The notes beneath the pieces are model-generated. The model had not been told where the DNA came from. It saw nothing but the letters and a program-made list of their open reading frames with translations, and made no database searches. A stretch of 18,532 nucleotides of DNA from JBKQHQ01 sp052148715 (GTDB lineage: Bacteria > Pseudomonadota > Alphaproteobacteria > Rhizobiales > Xanthobacteraceae): assembly GCA_052148715.1 (NCBI GenBank), contig JBKQHQ010000087.1, forward strand, positions 1 through 18,532. Direction: 5' to 3'. The number at the start of each line of letters is the position of its first letter. Positions within the stretch are counted from its first letter, which is position 1. This document shows, piece after piece, positions 1 to 5,943 of the stretch. The position numbers were made by a program, and so were the translations under genes.

Positions 1-621
1 CCGGGCCCGATCCTGGAAGCGGCTTGCTGGGCGCATGGGCGACGCAACTTCTTCGAGCTCGCCGATATTGCATCGAAGGCGCGCAATCGGAAGCCGGCCA
101 CGATCTCGCCCATAGCGTTCGAGGCGGTGCAAAAGATCGATGCCATCTTCGCGGCCGAGCGGTCGATCAACGGGCTGTCGCCTGATAGGCGGCTTGCCGT
201 GCGCCGGAAAGAAATTGCTCCCTTGGTCCACGACCTCATCGGCTGGATGACACGCGAACGCGCCAAGCTCTCGCGCCACAACGCGGTCGCCATAGCCATG
301 GATTACATGCTCAAACGGATCGCCGCCTTCACCCGCTTCCTCGATGACGGACGCGTCTGCCTGAGCAACAATGCCGCGGAACGCGCGTTGCGCGGGATCG
401 CCCTCGGCCGCAAGGCATGGCTTTTTGCCGGCTCCGATCGCGGCGGACAGCGCGCGGCGGTCATGTTTACGTTGATCCAAACGGCAAAGCTCAACGGCGT
501 TGATCCTCAAGCATGGCTTGGAGATGTGCTGGCCCGCATCGCCGATCACAAGATCACCGATCTCGCCGCGCTCCTTCCCTGGACTTGGCGCCGCCCGACC
601 TCCCTCGACGCCGCTGCCTGA
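1..621 (+). CDS. IS66-family transposase (TnpC), C-terminal part, cut by window start
   Basis: This is the C-terminal third of the DDE transposase of an IS66-type insertion sequence. The frame is open from base 1, where it reads EAACWAHGRRNFFELADI, the conserved IS66 core segment CWAHxRRxFFELA. It continues to the IS66 C-terminal domain with NNAAERALRG; the glutamate of that motif, at bases 379-381, is the last acidic residue of the DDE triad. A GTG at 127 could open a shorter frame, but the conserved sequence upstream of it shows that the gene really starts outside the window. The stop codon at 619-621 is followed about 60 bases later by a sequence matching the IS66 terminal inverted repeat, so the element's right end is intact. 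The tnpA and tnpB partners would lie to the left, outside the window. Confidence 0.9.
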   Translation, partial: PGPILEAACWAHGRRNFFELADIASKARNRKPATISPIAFEAVQKIDAIFAAERSINGLSPDRRLAVRRKEIAPLVHDLIGWMTRERAKLSRHNAVAIAMDYMLKRIAAFTRFLDDGRVCLSNNAAERALRGIALGRKAWLFAGSDRGGQRAAVMFTLIQTAKLNGVDPQAWLGDVLARIADHKITDLAALLPWTWRRPTSLDAAA

Positions 622-658
622 TTATCTGATTGTATCCGAGCATAATCGAAAGAAGGCA

Positions 659-685
659 TCCCCGCGGTCCTCAGCGGATGCTTAC
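659..685 (+). repeat. Right terminal inverted repeat of the IS66 element
   Basis: On the minus strand this stretch begins GTAAGCATCCGCTGAGGACC, and IS66-family ends characteristically begin with GTAAGC. It lies about 40-65 bases beyond the transposase stop, as expected. The element would therefore end at base 685, with chromosomal DNA from 686. IS66 elements make 8-bp target duplications, but the left end is not in the window, so neither the duplication nor the matching repeat can be checked. The inner boundary is approximate. Confidence 0.65.
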
Positions 686-896
686 CGTCAATACGGCAGC
701 TAAGGTTTATCAACATGTGGGCCATTCACAGGTTGTTGATACACCGCCGAGGTTTCCTCGCGCCCGCGAGCCGTCGGCGACGATGACCCACGTTTCCGCG
801 CTCCGGGAGCCTTCCAATTCAGTTGTCGGCTGGCCGCATTGTCAGGCTCCGCCGCCCGTTCATAGTGGCTTCCGACATAGCTGAACGGAGGCCAAG

Positions 897-1127
897 ATGG
901 ACTTCAGCGCCCCCACCACTCTGCACAGACAGATGCCGGGAGATCCGTCGGGCCGGCGGCTGATTATCGAAGGCTCTTTCGCCGAAATAATCACTGAGTT
1001 CAAGCAAAGGCCAGAAGCCGAGCGTAACCAATATAGCGCGACGATCGGAGGTCTGGTCTATAACCATCGTGAACTCCAAGACTTGGTGCGGTATCTCAAT
1101 TTCGCCGACGCCGGCAACTTCGCCTAG
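897..1127 (+). CDS. Small hypothetical protein (76 aa)
   Basis: I do not recognise this family. The start is well supported: GGAGG at 887-891 sits five bases before the ATG. The product is soluble, with no signal peptide or membrane segment. Its middle reads RRLIIEGSFAEIITEFKQRP, followed by a charged stretch and the C-terminal segment NHRELQDLVRYLNFADAGNF, compatible with a small mixed alpha/beta or helical protein. It stands alone between the IS66 end and an NTF2-like relic. No terminator is evident after the TAG. Coding is supported by the Shine-Dalgarno site and sensible amino-acid composition; the function is unknown. Confidence 0.6.
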   Translation: MDFSAPTTLHRQMPGDPSGRRLIIEGSFAEIITEFKQRPEAERNQYSATIGGLVYNHRELQDLVRYLNFADAGNFA

Positions 1128-1319
1128 CTCCGGTCTGGGTTAGCGACCCAACACCCTCCGTTCCCGCGTCGAGCCGTCGCCAGGTGTGGCGGAGGTGCCT
1201 TCCCCTACGCCTTCGACGTGATCGAGCCTGGGAGGCAACGATCCCGGTGCAGACGGAGGCGAAGTGATGTGCATGCTCGCTCGCTCCCGCGCCCACTCGA
1301 GCAGCACTGGGGCCGCACG

Positions 1320-1520
1320 GGGTTTTCCGCCCGTCACGATATCGTCGAACACTGGGACGGCGGATCGCTCAAGGTCTTTCGCGGCATTGTGACAATGACG
1401 CCTGGCGACAGGAGCAAAAAGGTCGTGAAGCCTGTGATGACGCATTTCTTCTACATGGACGAGGCGGATCCCTCCAAGGTTCGTCGGTGGATCGGATCGG
1501 TAGGGCCGACCGCGTTCTAA
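1320..1520 (+). pseudogene. Relic of an NTF2-like/SnoaL-fold protein (C-terminal half)
   Basis: The last 66 residues of this frame look like the C-terminus of an NTF2-like (SnoaL-fold) protein: an alternating strand-rich pattern DIVEHWDGGSLKVFRG, then MTHFFYMDEADPSKVRRW and the end SVGPTAF. Upstream of about base 1320 the same frame turns into arginine-rich sequence (RQRSRCRRRRSD) that does not look like protein, and no good ribosome site precedes any start there. The N-terminal half of the domain is therefore missing or frameshifted. The family call comes from the sequence pattern only. An intact short gene starting at GTG/ATG near 1218 is possible but unlikely. Confidence 0.45.
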
Positions 1521-1678
1521 AAAATGAGCGTCCGCACCGTGGCGTAACTCGATAGTCGGTTGGGAGGAATTCTGGTCCGGGGGCCGGGGCGCGCGCGCCT
1601 GTGGTCGTCCTCGGGCACGCTGCTGCCCAAGGACTGGGCGCGAAGTTCCGCGCCGGGGGCATGATGACTTGACCGTTG

Positions 1679-2389
1679 TCAGAACCGGAAGCTGACGCCA
1701 AGGATGGCCATCTGAACTTTCTGAGCAACGTTGATCGGGAATGTTGTCCCTGCTCCCACATTGCCCGGGAGCACGGTGTATGTCGCCGTATTGGCGGCGA
1801 GGCCGATGTAGTCGTATTCGAGGAATATCGACAGATGAGTCATGAACATGTATTCAATTCCACCGCCGACGGTCCAGCCGCTGGCGGTATAGCTCGTCGA
1901 GGCAAATGGCGCGCCGTTTGCGCTGACCGCTGTGGAGATGTTGTCTCGCACCCAGGCGCCGCCGCCCTTGGTGTAGATCAGCGTCCACGATGGCACCACA
2001 GCGAAGCCGATCCGACCGGTCAACGTAGCGAGCCAAGGAATAGTGCTGCTGTTCGTCAACGGCTGCGCGCCGCTGGTGGGTGGCGTCGCGCTGGCCAGTT
2101 CGGTGCCGTCGAGCAGACCCTGAACGCCGAATACGAAGGCACCCACTTGGTAGTCGCAGCCGACTTGGCCGCCGCCAACGATGCCTGCGCCATTAGACCC
2201 GTAGTTGTTACCTGATGTGGCGGAAGCCGACGTATCGGTCCAACCACCGCCGACGTTGCCGCCGACATAGCAGCCGGTCCAGGTCAACGGGGCGTTGATG
2301 GGAACGGGTGCGGGCGCCGGCAGATCGGCAGCCCAAGCGCCGGCCGCCACCGCCAGGGACGTTGCAGTTGAAAGAAGTATCTTCTTCAT
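1679..2389 (-). CDS. Outer membrane beta-barrel protein, Omp25/RopB-like (236 aa)
   Basis: This encodes a small exported barrel of the outer-membrane-protein-beta-barrel family common in Rhizobiales. The signal peptide MKKILLSTATSLAVAAGAWA is followed by a mature start ADLPAPAPVPINAPLTWTGCYVGGNVGGG, the usual opening (W-x-G-x-YVG-x-N-x-G-x-G) of Omp25/Omp31/RopB proteins. Strands alternate with glycine, aromatic and small polar residues, and the protein ends in SFRF; a terminal phenylalanine is the BAM recognition signal. Start chosen at 2389 because AGGCGG lies about five bases upstream and the signal peptide begins there; a longer frame to 2479 would add 30 unlikely residues. Two cysteines, one in TGCYVG and one in GCDYQVG, could pair. 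Likely a structural or surface protein of the outer membrane; no specific substrate can be read from it. Confidence 0.88.
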   Translation of the reverse strand: MKKILLSTATSLAVAAGAWAADLPAPAPVPINAPLTWTGCYVGGNVGGGWTDTSASATSGNNYGSNGAGIVGGGQVGCDYQVGAFVFGVQGLLDGTELASATPPTSGAQPLTNSSTIPWLATLTGRIGFAVVPSWTLIYTKGGGAWVRDNISTAVSANGAPFASTSYTASGWTVGGGIEYMFMTHLSIFLEYDYIGLAANTATYTVLPGNVGAGTTFPINVAQKVQMAILGVSFRF

Positions 2390-2530
2390 AGCGACCGCCT
2401 GGTTGATCCGTCGCCCAGCGATGACGCGAAAAGGATGACGCAACCAGTACACGTATAATAATAGCCGATTCGCTATCACTGTTATCGTAGAAACCCAGCA
2501 CTAACCACTTAATTTTTCCGTGGTTTTCCC

Positions 2531-2656
2531 GCGCTGGCCGACACCCAGGCCGCGGACCTGCTGGGTGGGCACTATTATCATTATCCCAAGGTACGCACCG
2601 CAACCCATCCCGGCGGCGAGATCCGGGGCCAGGTCATTCGTTTTGACCAGCTATGA
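2531..2656 (+). pseudogene. C-terminal relic of a CHRD-domain protein
   Basis: In this frame the DNA encodes ALADTQAADLLGGHYYHYPKVRTATHPGGEIRGQVIRFDQL followed by TGA (given here as one description; the diagnostic part is HTxxHPGGEIRGQ-like). The segment VRTATHPGGEIRGQ is the hallmark end of CHRD domains, which are found in secreted proteins. The frame is closed by TAA at 2510-2512 and there is no start codon or ribosome site, so only the last 40 or so residues remain. The upstream junction near 2520 lies in the leader of the divergently oriented barrel gene, so the rest was probably deleted. The gene's terminator at 2689-2716 is still present. Confidence 0.65.
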
Positions 2657-2688
2657 CTCTCGCATTGATCGTCGCACGTACTTTCGGA

Positions 2689-2716
2689 AAGCCGGGCGCA
2701 CAAGCCCGGCTTTTTT
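2689..2716 (+). terminator. Rho-independent terminator of the CHRD relic
   Basis: A perfect 7-bp GC stem GCCGGGC/GCCCGGC (2691-2697 and 2704-2710), extended by an AA/TT pair, encloses the loop GCACAA and is followed by six T residues (2711-2716). It lies 33 bases after the CHRD stop codon in the matching orientation. Confidence 0.85.
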
Positions 2717-3026
2717 ACGCGCATAGCGGCCATCTCGGGGCTTGTTGGGGCCTCTCGTTCGTTCAGGATGAACGACGACACCATGCAGGACGACCTCGAG
2801 GCTCGCATCGCGGCGGTCATGGGATCTGACCAGGCCCGCTCGCGCAGGCTCCCGTTATCGCCACCGCGCTGACACCGTGGAATGCGGCCATCGATATCAA
2901 ATTCGTAGGCCGTCGGTTCAATCGTGCATCGGCCGGGGCATATTTGAATTCGCTACTGTACGACGCCCGAAGAAGCAGCGAAGCTCGTCGATACATCGGC
3001 ACATGCATTCAGACGGAGGCACGAGG
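2717..3026. other. Stretch without a convincing gene
   Basis: No recognisable protein is encoded here. An ATG at 2768 opens a 34-codon frame (MNDDTMQDDLEARIAAVM...) ending at 2872, but it lacks a ribosome site and is too short to judge. A second frame, open from about 2830 to 3118, contains a protein-like segment around 2880-2990 (IDIKFVGRRFN, GAYLNSLLYDARR) but has no start codon; it could be another gene relic. I assign no family to it. Confidence 0.4.
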
Positions 3027-3194
3027 ATGGATTTTGCCGGTGGCCAACCCGGCGCGTGGAAATTGCCTTCGCAAGCCGAACCCCAGCAAACAACCGATCC
3101 AAAGCTTGCCGATTCCTTGATGAACGCCATGAGACACCTCACACGCCACATTACACCAAGAAGAACACCGCCCGAAACGCTCGCGAGTCGCTAG
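3027..3194 (+). CDS. Small hypothetical protein (55 aa)
   Basis: I do not recognise this protein. The ATG at 3027 has GGAGG at 3015-3019, seven bases upstream, which favours this start over an in-frame ATG at 2877 whose extra residues look like non-coding translation. The product begins MDFAGGQPGAWKLPSQ, is proline-rich and basic towards the C-terminus (HLTRHITPRRTPPE), and has no membrane segment or cysteine. No partner gene can be inferred. Whether it is expressed is uncertain. Confidence 0.4.
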   Translation: MDFAGGQPGAWKLPSQAEPQQTTDPKLADSLMNAMRHLTRHITPRRTPPETLASR

Positions 3195-3278
3195 GCGGGA
3201 TCACGCTTTTCCACAATGAATGCGTAGGTGAAGATCGCAGTAAAGTGATACCGGTGCTCTGCGAGACTGACATGCACC

Positions 3279-3377
3279 ATAGCTGATCAGGCCAAACCTC
3301 CCGACCTGACGGCTTCCGAGATGAACCACCATCTCTCACAGCTAGTTGACATGCTAAGCACTGCGCGTGAGAATTAG
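3279..3377 (+). pseudogene. Short relic or ATA-started small ORF
   Basis: This frame encodes a plausible soluble peptide: IADQAKPPDLTASEMNHHLS followed by QLVDMLSTAREN and TAG. The composition looks like real protein (amphipathic helix at the end), but there is no ATG, GTG or TTG in frame between the upstream stop at 3246 and the segment; the only candidate near the natural N-terminus is ATA at 3279. It may be a small gene whose start codon was lost by mutation. The family is unknown. Confidence 0.25.
3346..3374 (+). promoter_or_regulatory. Candidate sigma-70 promoter for the 57-aa HTH-like gene
   Basis: A perfect -35 hexamer TTGACA (3346-3351) is followed after 17 bases by GAGAAT (3369-3374), which matches four of six positions of the -10 consensus. 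The coding start lies 27 bases beyond the -10 box. No experimental or comparative support is available. Confidence 0.4.
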
Positions 3378-3401
3378 CTGTTAGAGCTCAATGGAGGCAT
3401 C

Positions 3402-3575
3402 ATGGCCAAGAAAGCATCGAAGCGTCGCGAATGGACCAAACAGGATATTCAAGAGCTGAAGGCGATGGCGAAGTCGAAAACTCCCGCCCCGAAGATCGCC
3501 AAGTCACTCAAGCGGTCGCTCGGAGCGACGCGGCAAAAGGCATTCAGCCTGGGTGTTTCGCTAGACTCTCGCTGA
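3402..3575 (+). CDS. Small basic protein with HTH/SANT-like pattern (57 aa)
   Basis: The product begins MAKKASKRREWTKQDIQELK and continues through KTPAPKIAKSLKRSLGATRQ to KAFSLGVSLDSR. The spacing of tryptophan, hydrophobic and basic residues (W-T-x-x-D-x-x-E-L-K ... K-I-A-x-x-L-x-R-S-x-G-A-x-x-x-K-A) resembles a three-helix SANT/Myb-like or homeodomain-like DNA-binding fold. Small proteins of this kind are common in Bradyrhizobium. Start at the ATG at 3402 is supported by GGAGG at 3393-3397. The gene is a complete single unit: candidate promoter at 3346-3374 and strong terminator at 3597-3624. It probably binds DNA, but target and role are unknown. The fold assignment is inference from the residue pattern. 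Confidence 0.75.
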   Translation: MAKKASKRREWTKQDIQELKAMAKSKTPAPKIAKSLKRSLGATRQKAFSLGVSLDSR

Positions 3576-3596
3576 CGGCGGAAAGCAGCATCGCGA

Positions 3597-3624
3597 AGGC
3601 CCTCGGTTTGCCGAGGGCTTTTTT
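3597..3624 (+). terminator. Rho-independent terminator
   Basis: An 8-bp perfect stem GCCCTCGG/CCGAGGGC (3599-3606 and 3611-3618) with loop TTTG is followed by six T residues (3619-3624). It lies 23 bases after the stop codon of the 57-aa gene and in its orientation. It also sits between that gene and the convergent gene ending at 3648, so it may block read-through from the left. Confidence 0.9.
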
Positions 3625-3647
3625 CTTTGCGTGCCGAATCGGACGCC

Positions 3648-4025
3648 CTACTTGCACCGACCGTCCAACGACACGAGGGCAGCAGTAATCTCATCGAAGG
3701 AAGCTTCGCCAGAACTCTCGTCCGCCTGGTCAAGCCCCTGCATCAGCGTGAGGTAGTCGGGGCCAAGCCGGTGCGTCAAATCGTCCGCCAAAAGGCCGAG
3801 CTTTTGCACCGTCTTTTCGTCGGCCTGCACCATCTGCTGATTGAGCTTGGACAAATCGCAATAGGCCTGCATCTTCGTCTTGTCGCCGCTGATCATTTGG
3901 ACGGCCCTTTGAACGTCGGCCTTGGTCAGCTTCGGCGCATTTGCAGGGGGGCGGTCCGTCGGGGCTTGTCCAAACGCCGGCATCGCAGCGACAACCGAGA
4001 TGGCGACGATTTGCTTCAGGTTCAT
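3648..4025 (-). CDS. Exported hypothetical protein with two cysteines (125 aa)
   Basis: The protein starts with a signal peptide, MNLKQIVAISVVAAMPAFGQ, predicted to be cleaved near residue 20. The mature part is mostly helical: LTKADVQRAVQMISGDKTKM, then QAYCDLSKLNQQMVQADEKT, then a helix around residues 71-100. It ends DGRCK. Cys56 and Cys124 are the only cysteines and could form a disulfide in the periplasm. Start chosen at 4025 because AAGGAGGAGC lies just upstream and the signal peptide begins there; an extension to 4097 would add 24 unlikely residues. I know the style from Bradyrhizobium hypothetical proteins but no function. The gene upstream on the same strand (stop at 4126) is 100 bases away, so co-transcription is possible. 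Confidence 0.8.
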   Translation of the reverse strand: MNLKQIVAISVVAAMPAFGQAPTDRPPANAPKLTKADVQRAVQMISGDKTKMQAYCDLSKLNQQMVQADEKTVQKLGLLADDLTHRLGPDYLTLMQGLDQADESSGEASFDEITAALVSLDGRCK

Positions 4026-4125
4026 GAACCGCTCCTCCTTGGATAGGGATTTGGAGATGTGACCGCACCGCAGACCCGGTGCCCCGCCCCCCCCCATGTT
4101 CGATTACCCTTTGAATGCCGGCCCT

Positions 4126-4557
4126 TTAGCACCGCACGATATTTATTGGGCGCTCCCGGCCATCGTCTGAAGGAACCGTCACGGTTTGCGAACGGCATCC
4201 CGTTCGATCGATCGCAACCGTATTGACGCCGTCCGGAATAGCCCCAGTGACGAGCTCCGGATCGGCGGACGCGGGCTGATCAGACGCATCGATATAATCT
4301 GACGGTTCATAGTCATATGCGAAGGAGCCATCCGGCCCAGTGGGCGGGATGCCAAAGCCGAATTGGTGTCGATGCAGCCGCGATCGTAAGGCGCGCCGAG
4401 ATGCTTGCATTGGTGGTCGCAGGGCCGATGGGCGATAGCCCGAGGAAACCGGCAAGGGCCTGCCGTAGCCCGATCGACCGAAGGTCTCGTTCGGGGCAAA
4501 CGTCAACCCTAAGCTAACAATCAGCGCAAGACCGGCCGCACCCACTCGACTGACCAT
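4126..4557 (-). CDS. Exported hypothetical protein (143 aa)
   Basis: An N-terminal hydrophobic segment (MVSRVGAAGLALIVSLGLTF) looks like a signal peptide. It is followed by a low-complexity, Ser/Pro/Arg-rich region and then an acidic middle part (YDYEPSDYIDASDQPASADP). The C-terminal part contains DRTGCRSQTVTVPSDDGRER and ends PINIVRC, with two cysteines that could pair. It is probably periplasmic or cell-envelope associated. Two starts are possible, ATG at 4557 and GTG at 4569; neither has a strong ribosome site, and I chose the ATG because it places the signal peptide at the N-terminus. No family name can be given. Confidence 0.65.
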   Translation of the reverse strand: MVSRVGAAGLALIVSLGLTFAPNETFGRSGYGRPLPVSSGYRPSALRPPMQASRRALRSRLHRHQFGFGIPPTGPDGSFAYDYEPSDYIDASDQPASADPELVTGAIPDGVNTVAIDRTGCRSQTVTVPSDDGRERPINIVRC

Positions 4558-4964
4558 CCGACGTTCCACTTCGTACGATGTTCAGCCGCATCAAATCTTG
4601 ACTAGCCCAGGCTCTGGGCGTCCACCAGCTCATAGTTAATTATTAGTTAACGCCTGGATGGGGGCGATTTTCGCCGGGAGTTACAGCGTCGACGCTCGTG
4701 ATGTGGGCGCATATGGACCATCGGCCAAAAAACGGCGGTTCAATCGATCGAACGCGTTGCACAAGACCTATAGCCGGTCGAAATCGAGGCGGCGCGCCGT
4801 TCTGACGCAGCTCGATTGCGGGGAGCCAAGAACAAAACGCGGCGATTTGTTGTCGACCCCGGGATGGAGTCGAACATGACGGCATCCCGCTTTCCGAGCA
4901 CCTCGAAGGCGACGGCGACGCGATGTGTTCGGGCACGCGTGCAAACTCGGGTTTGCGTCGTCCG
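4558..4964. other. Gene-poor stretch upstream of the exported protein
   Basis: No intact gene is visible. The left end is the leader of the minus-strand gene starting at 4557 and contains an AT-rich island with a TAGTTAA direct repeat (4633-4650). From about 4740 to 4964 the minus strand is open and continues out of the histidine-kinase relic, but its translation no longer resembles the kinase and the competing long frame on the same strand has no ribosome site or recognisable domain. Confidence 0.5.
4633..4650. promoter_or_regulatory. TAGTTAA direct repeat, 11-bp period
   Basis: TAGTTAA occurs at 4633-4639 and again at 4644-4650, so the copies are 11 bases apart, about one helical turn. They sit in an AT-rich patch in otherwise GC-rich DNA, about 75-95 bases upstream of the minus-strand start at 4557. 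This geometry suits a protein-binding site or promoter, but chance cannot be excluded. Confidence 0.2.
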
Positions 4965-5132
4965 TCCGCCTTGGCGCTCGATGATGCGATACACGATCGC
5001 CAGGCCAACGCCGGTGCCTTCGAGATCCTCCTCCACGTGATGCAACCTTTGAGGCACGCCGAAGACCCCGTCGGCATAGTGCATATCAAAGCCGACGCCA
5101 TTCTGTTGCGATAACGCAAATGGTCGAGGCAT
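4965..5132 (-). pseudogene. Relic of a histidine kinase ATPase domain
   Basis: The fragment encodes the end of a HATPase_c domain: QQNGVGFDMHYADGVFGVPQ carries the G1 motif (NGVGFD), and EGTGVGLAIVYRIIERQGGR carries the G2 motif (GTGVGLA) and the usual helix after it. This pattern is typical of phytochrome-like and PAS kinases. The receiver of the phosphate (His box), the N box and the final strands (IWAEG...GATFYFTL in relatives) are all missing. Upstream of 5132 the frame has no coding continuation, and downstream of about 4965 it becomes unrelated sequence, so both ends are lost. It is a different kinase from the intact one at 5944, which has a longer loop between its ATPase motifs. Confidence 0.7.
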
Positions 5133-5152
5133 CGTCTGAGGTAAGATATATT

Positions 5153-5326
5153 ATGGCTGCTTTTATTTATCGCTGTCCTAGAACGGGCTTGAACGTGCAG
5201 GGATGGCTCGCTGATGACCCGTCCGAGAGCAAAGGGGAGACGTTTGAGACCGTGTCGTGTGTGGCTTGTATGCAGTTGCATCTCGTAAGTAGATCAAGCG
5301 GAAGGGTATTGGGCGGCGACGAATAG
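5153..5326 (+). CDS. Small Cys-containing hypothetical protein (57 aa)
   Basis: The product starts MAAFIYRCPRTGLNVQGWLA and then has ETVSCVACMQLHLVSRSSG, ending VLGGDE. The arrangement C-x-R-T-G ... C-x-x-C-x-x-x-H suggests a small zinc-ribbon-like or metal-binding fold, although only three cysteines are present (one before the x-R-T-G and a CxxC pair) plus a histidine. Similar short proteins are familiar from Bradyrhizobium as hypothetical proteins. Start at 5153 because the protein-like sequence begins there and GAGGTAAG lies about 9-16 bases upstream; an ATG at 5120 has no ribosome site. It stands directly beside the divergent kinase relic. No function is known to me. Confidence 0.7.
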   Translation: MAAFIYRCPRTGLNVQGWLADDPSESKGETFETVSCVACMQLHLVSRSSGRVLGGDE

Positions 5327-5394
5327 CCGTTGAGCCAAATCAATGCATCGTTCCCGGGAATGCATCCAAGGTGTCGCATAGAGGGGCGTTGGCG

Positions 5395-5649
5395 ATGGCT
5401 CGCTATTATTTCCACATCAGGTCAGGCGCCGATTTCGTCAGGGACGAGCAAGGCGTCGATCTTGCGGGCCCCGATCACGCCCGTGCGGAAGCTCTTCAAT
5501 CGGCGCGGGAGCTGTGTGCCCAAGCCATCAAGAGGGGTCGAGACCTGTGCGCCGATGAATTCGTCATTGTCGATGACCAAGGCAGCCAGCCTATCCTGGT
5601 GTCATTGGCTGAAGCGCTGCCCGCGCGGCTCCGCAATCAAGCAAGCTGA
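5395..5649 (+). CDS. DUF6894 family protein (84 aa)
   Basis: The sequence fits the DUF6894 pattern: MARYYFHIRSGADFVRDEQG at the N-terminus (RYYFHIR...D..G), then HARAEALQSARELCAQAI (conserved A-x-x-EAL-x-SAREL), then DEFVIVDDQGSQPILVSL near the end. These are small soluble proteins, widespread and often multicopy in Rhizobiales, with no established function. Start at 5395 is supported by GAGGGG at 5381-5386, eight bases upstream; a GTG at 5371 would add eight residues that break the family's usual N-terminus. A 9-bp hairpin follows at 5697-5719. Confidence 0.85.
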   Translation: MARYYFHIRSGADFVRDEQGVDLAGPDHARAEALQSARELCAQAIKRGRDLCADEFVIVDDQGSQPILVSLAEALPARLRNQAS

Positions 5650-5696
5650 GGGCAGGATCTGCCGACGCGGCAGGCGCTCGTAGGGCACGACCGACC

Positions 5697-5719
5697 TTTT
5701 GCGGCGGGGGGCCGCAAAA
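5697..5719. terminator. Perfect hairpin downstream of the DUF6894 gene
   Basis: TTTTGCGGC (5697-5705) and GCCGCAAAA (5711-5719) form a perfect 9-bp stem around the loop GGGGG. The stem ends in an A-T tract, and the sequence continues TTT on the plus strand. This is consistent with a weak terminator 50 bases after the DUF6894 stop codon and could work in either direction. The U-tract is short, so a different role is possible. Confidence 0.45.
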
Positions 5720-5943
5720 TTTCCGCCGATCGGCGTCGGCCGTCTCCGAAATTGATCCTGGATCGCACGGCCTGCTCCAAGTGCTCGGCACCTACGGTGA
5801 GGCGCGTCTTCGCCGACGTGAGTCGGAACACCTAGTCGGCAAGCAAGTTAACCTACCGGGTGTATTCCTGCTAGGTTGCAGCGATATGCTCGTTTCGTTG
5901 CGGCGCGTGCCGCAAGGCCAGCAACGAAGGATGCCGAGATCGC

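Noticed and set aside
2877..3026. N-terminal extension of the 55-aa protein from ATG at 2877
   Set aside because: No ribosome site at 2877, and the extra residues (RRPKKQRSSSIHRHMHSDGG) look like random translation; ATG at 3027 has GGAGG at a good distance.
4643..5281. Minus-strand frame of 212 codons over the kinase relic
   Set aside because: Out of frame with the ATPase motifs, rich in Ser/Arg/Pro, no start signal; the relic frame carries the recognisable motifs.
5850..5877. Inverted repeat AACCTA...TAGGTT upstream of the PAS-PAS kinase as an operator
   Set aside because: Arms are only 6 bp with a 16-base gap and there is no second copy or known match; chance is likely in a leader of this length.
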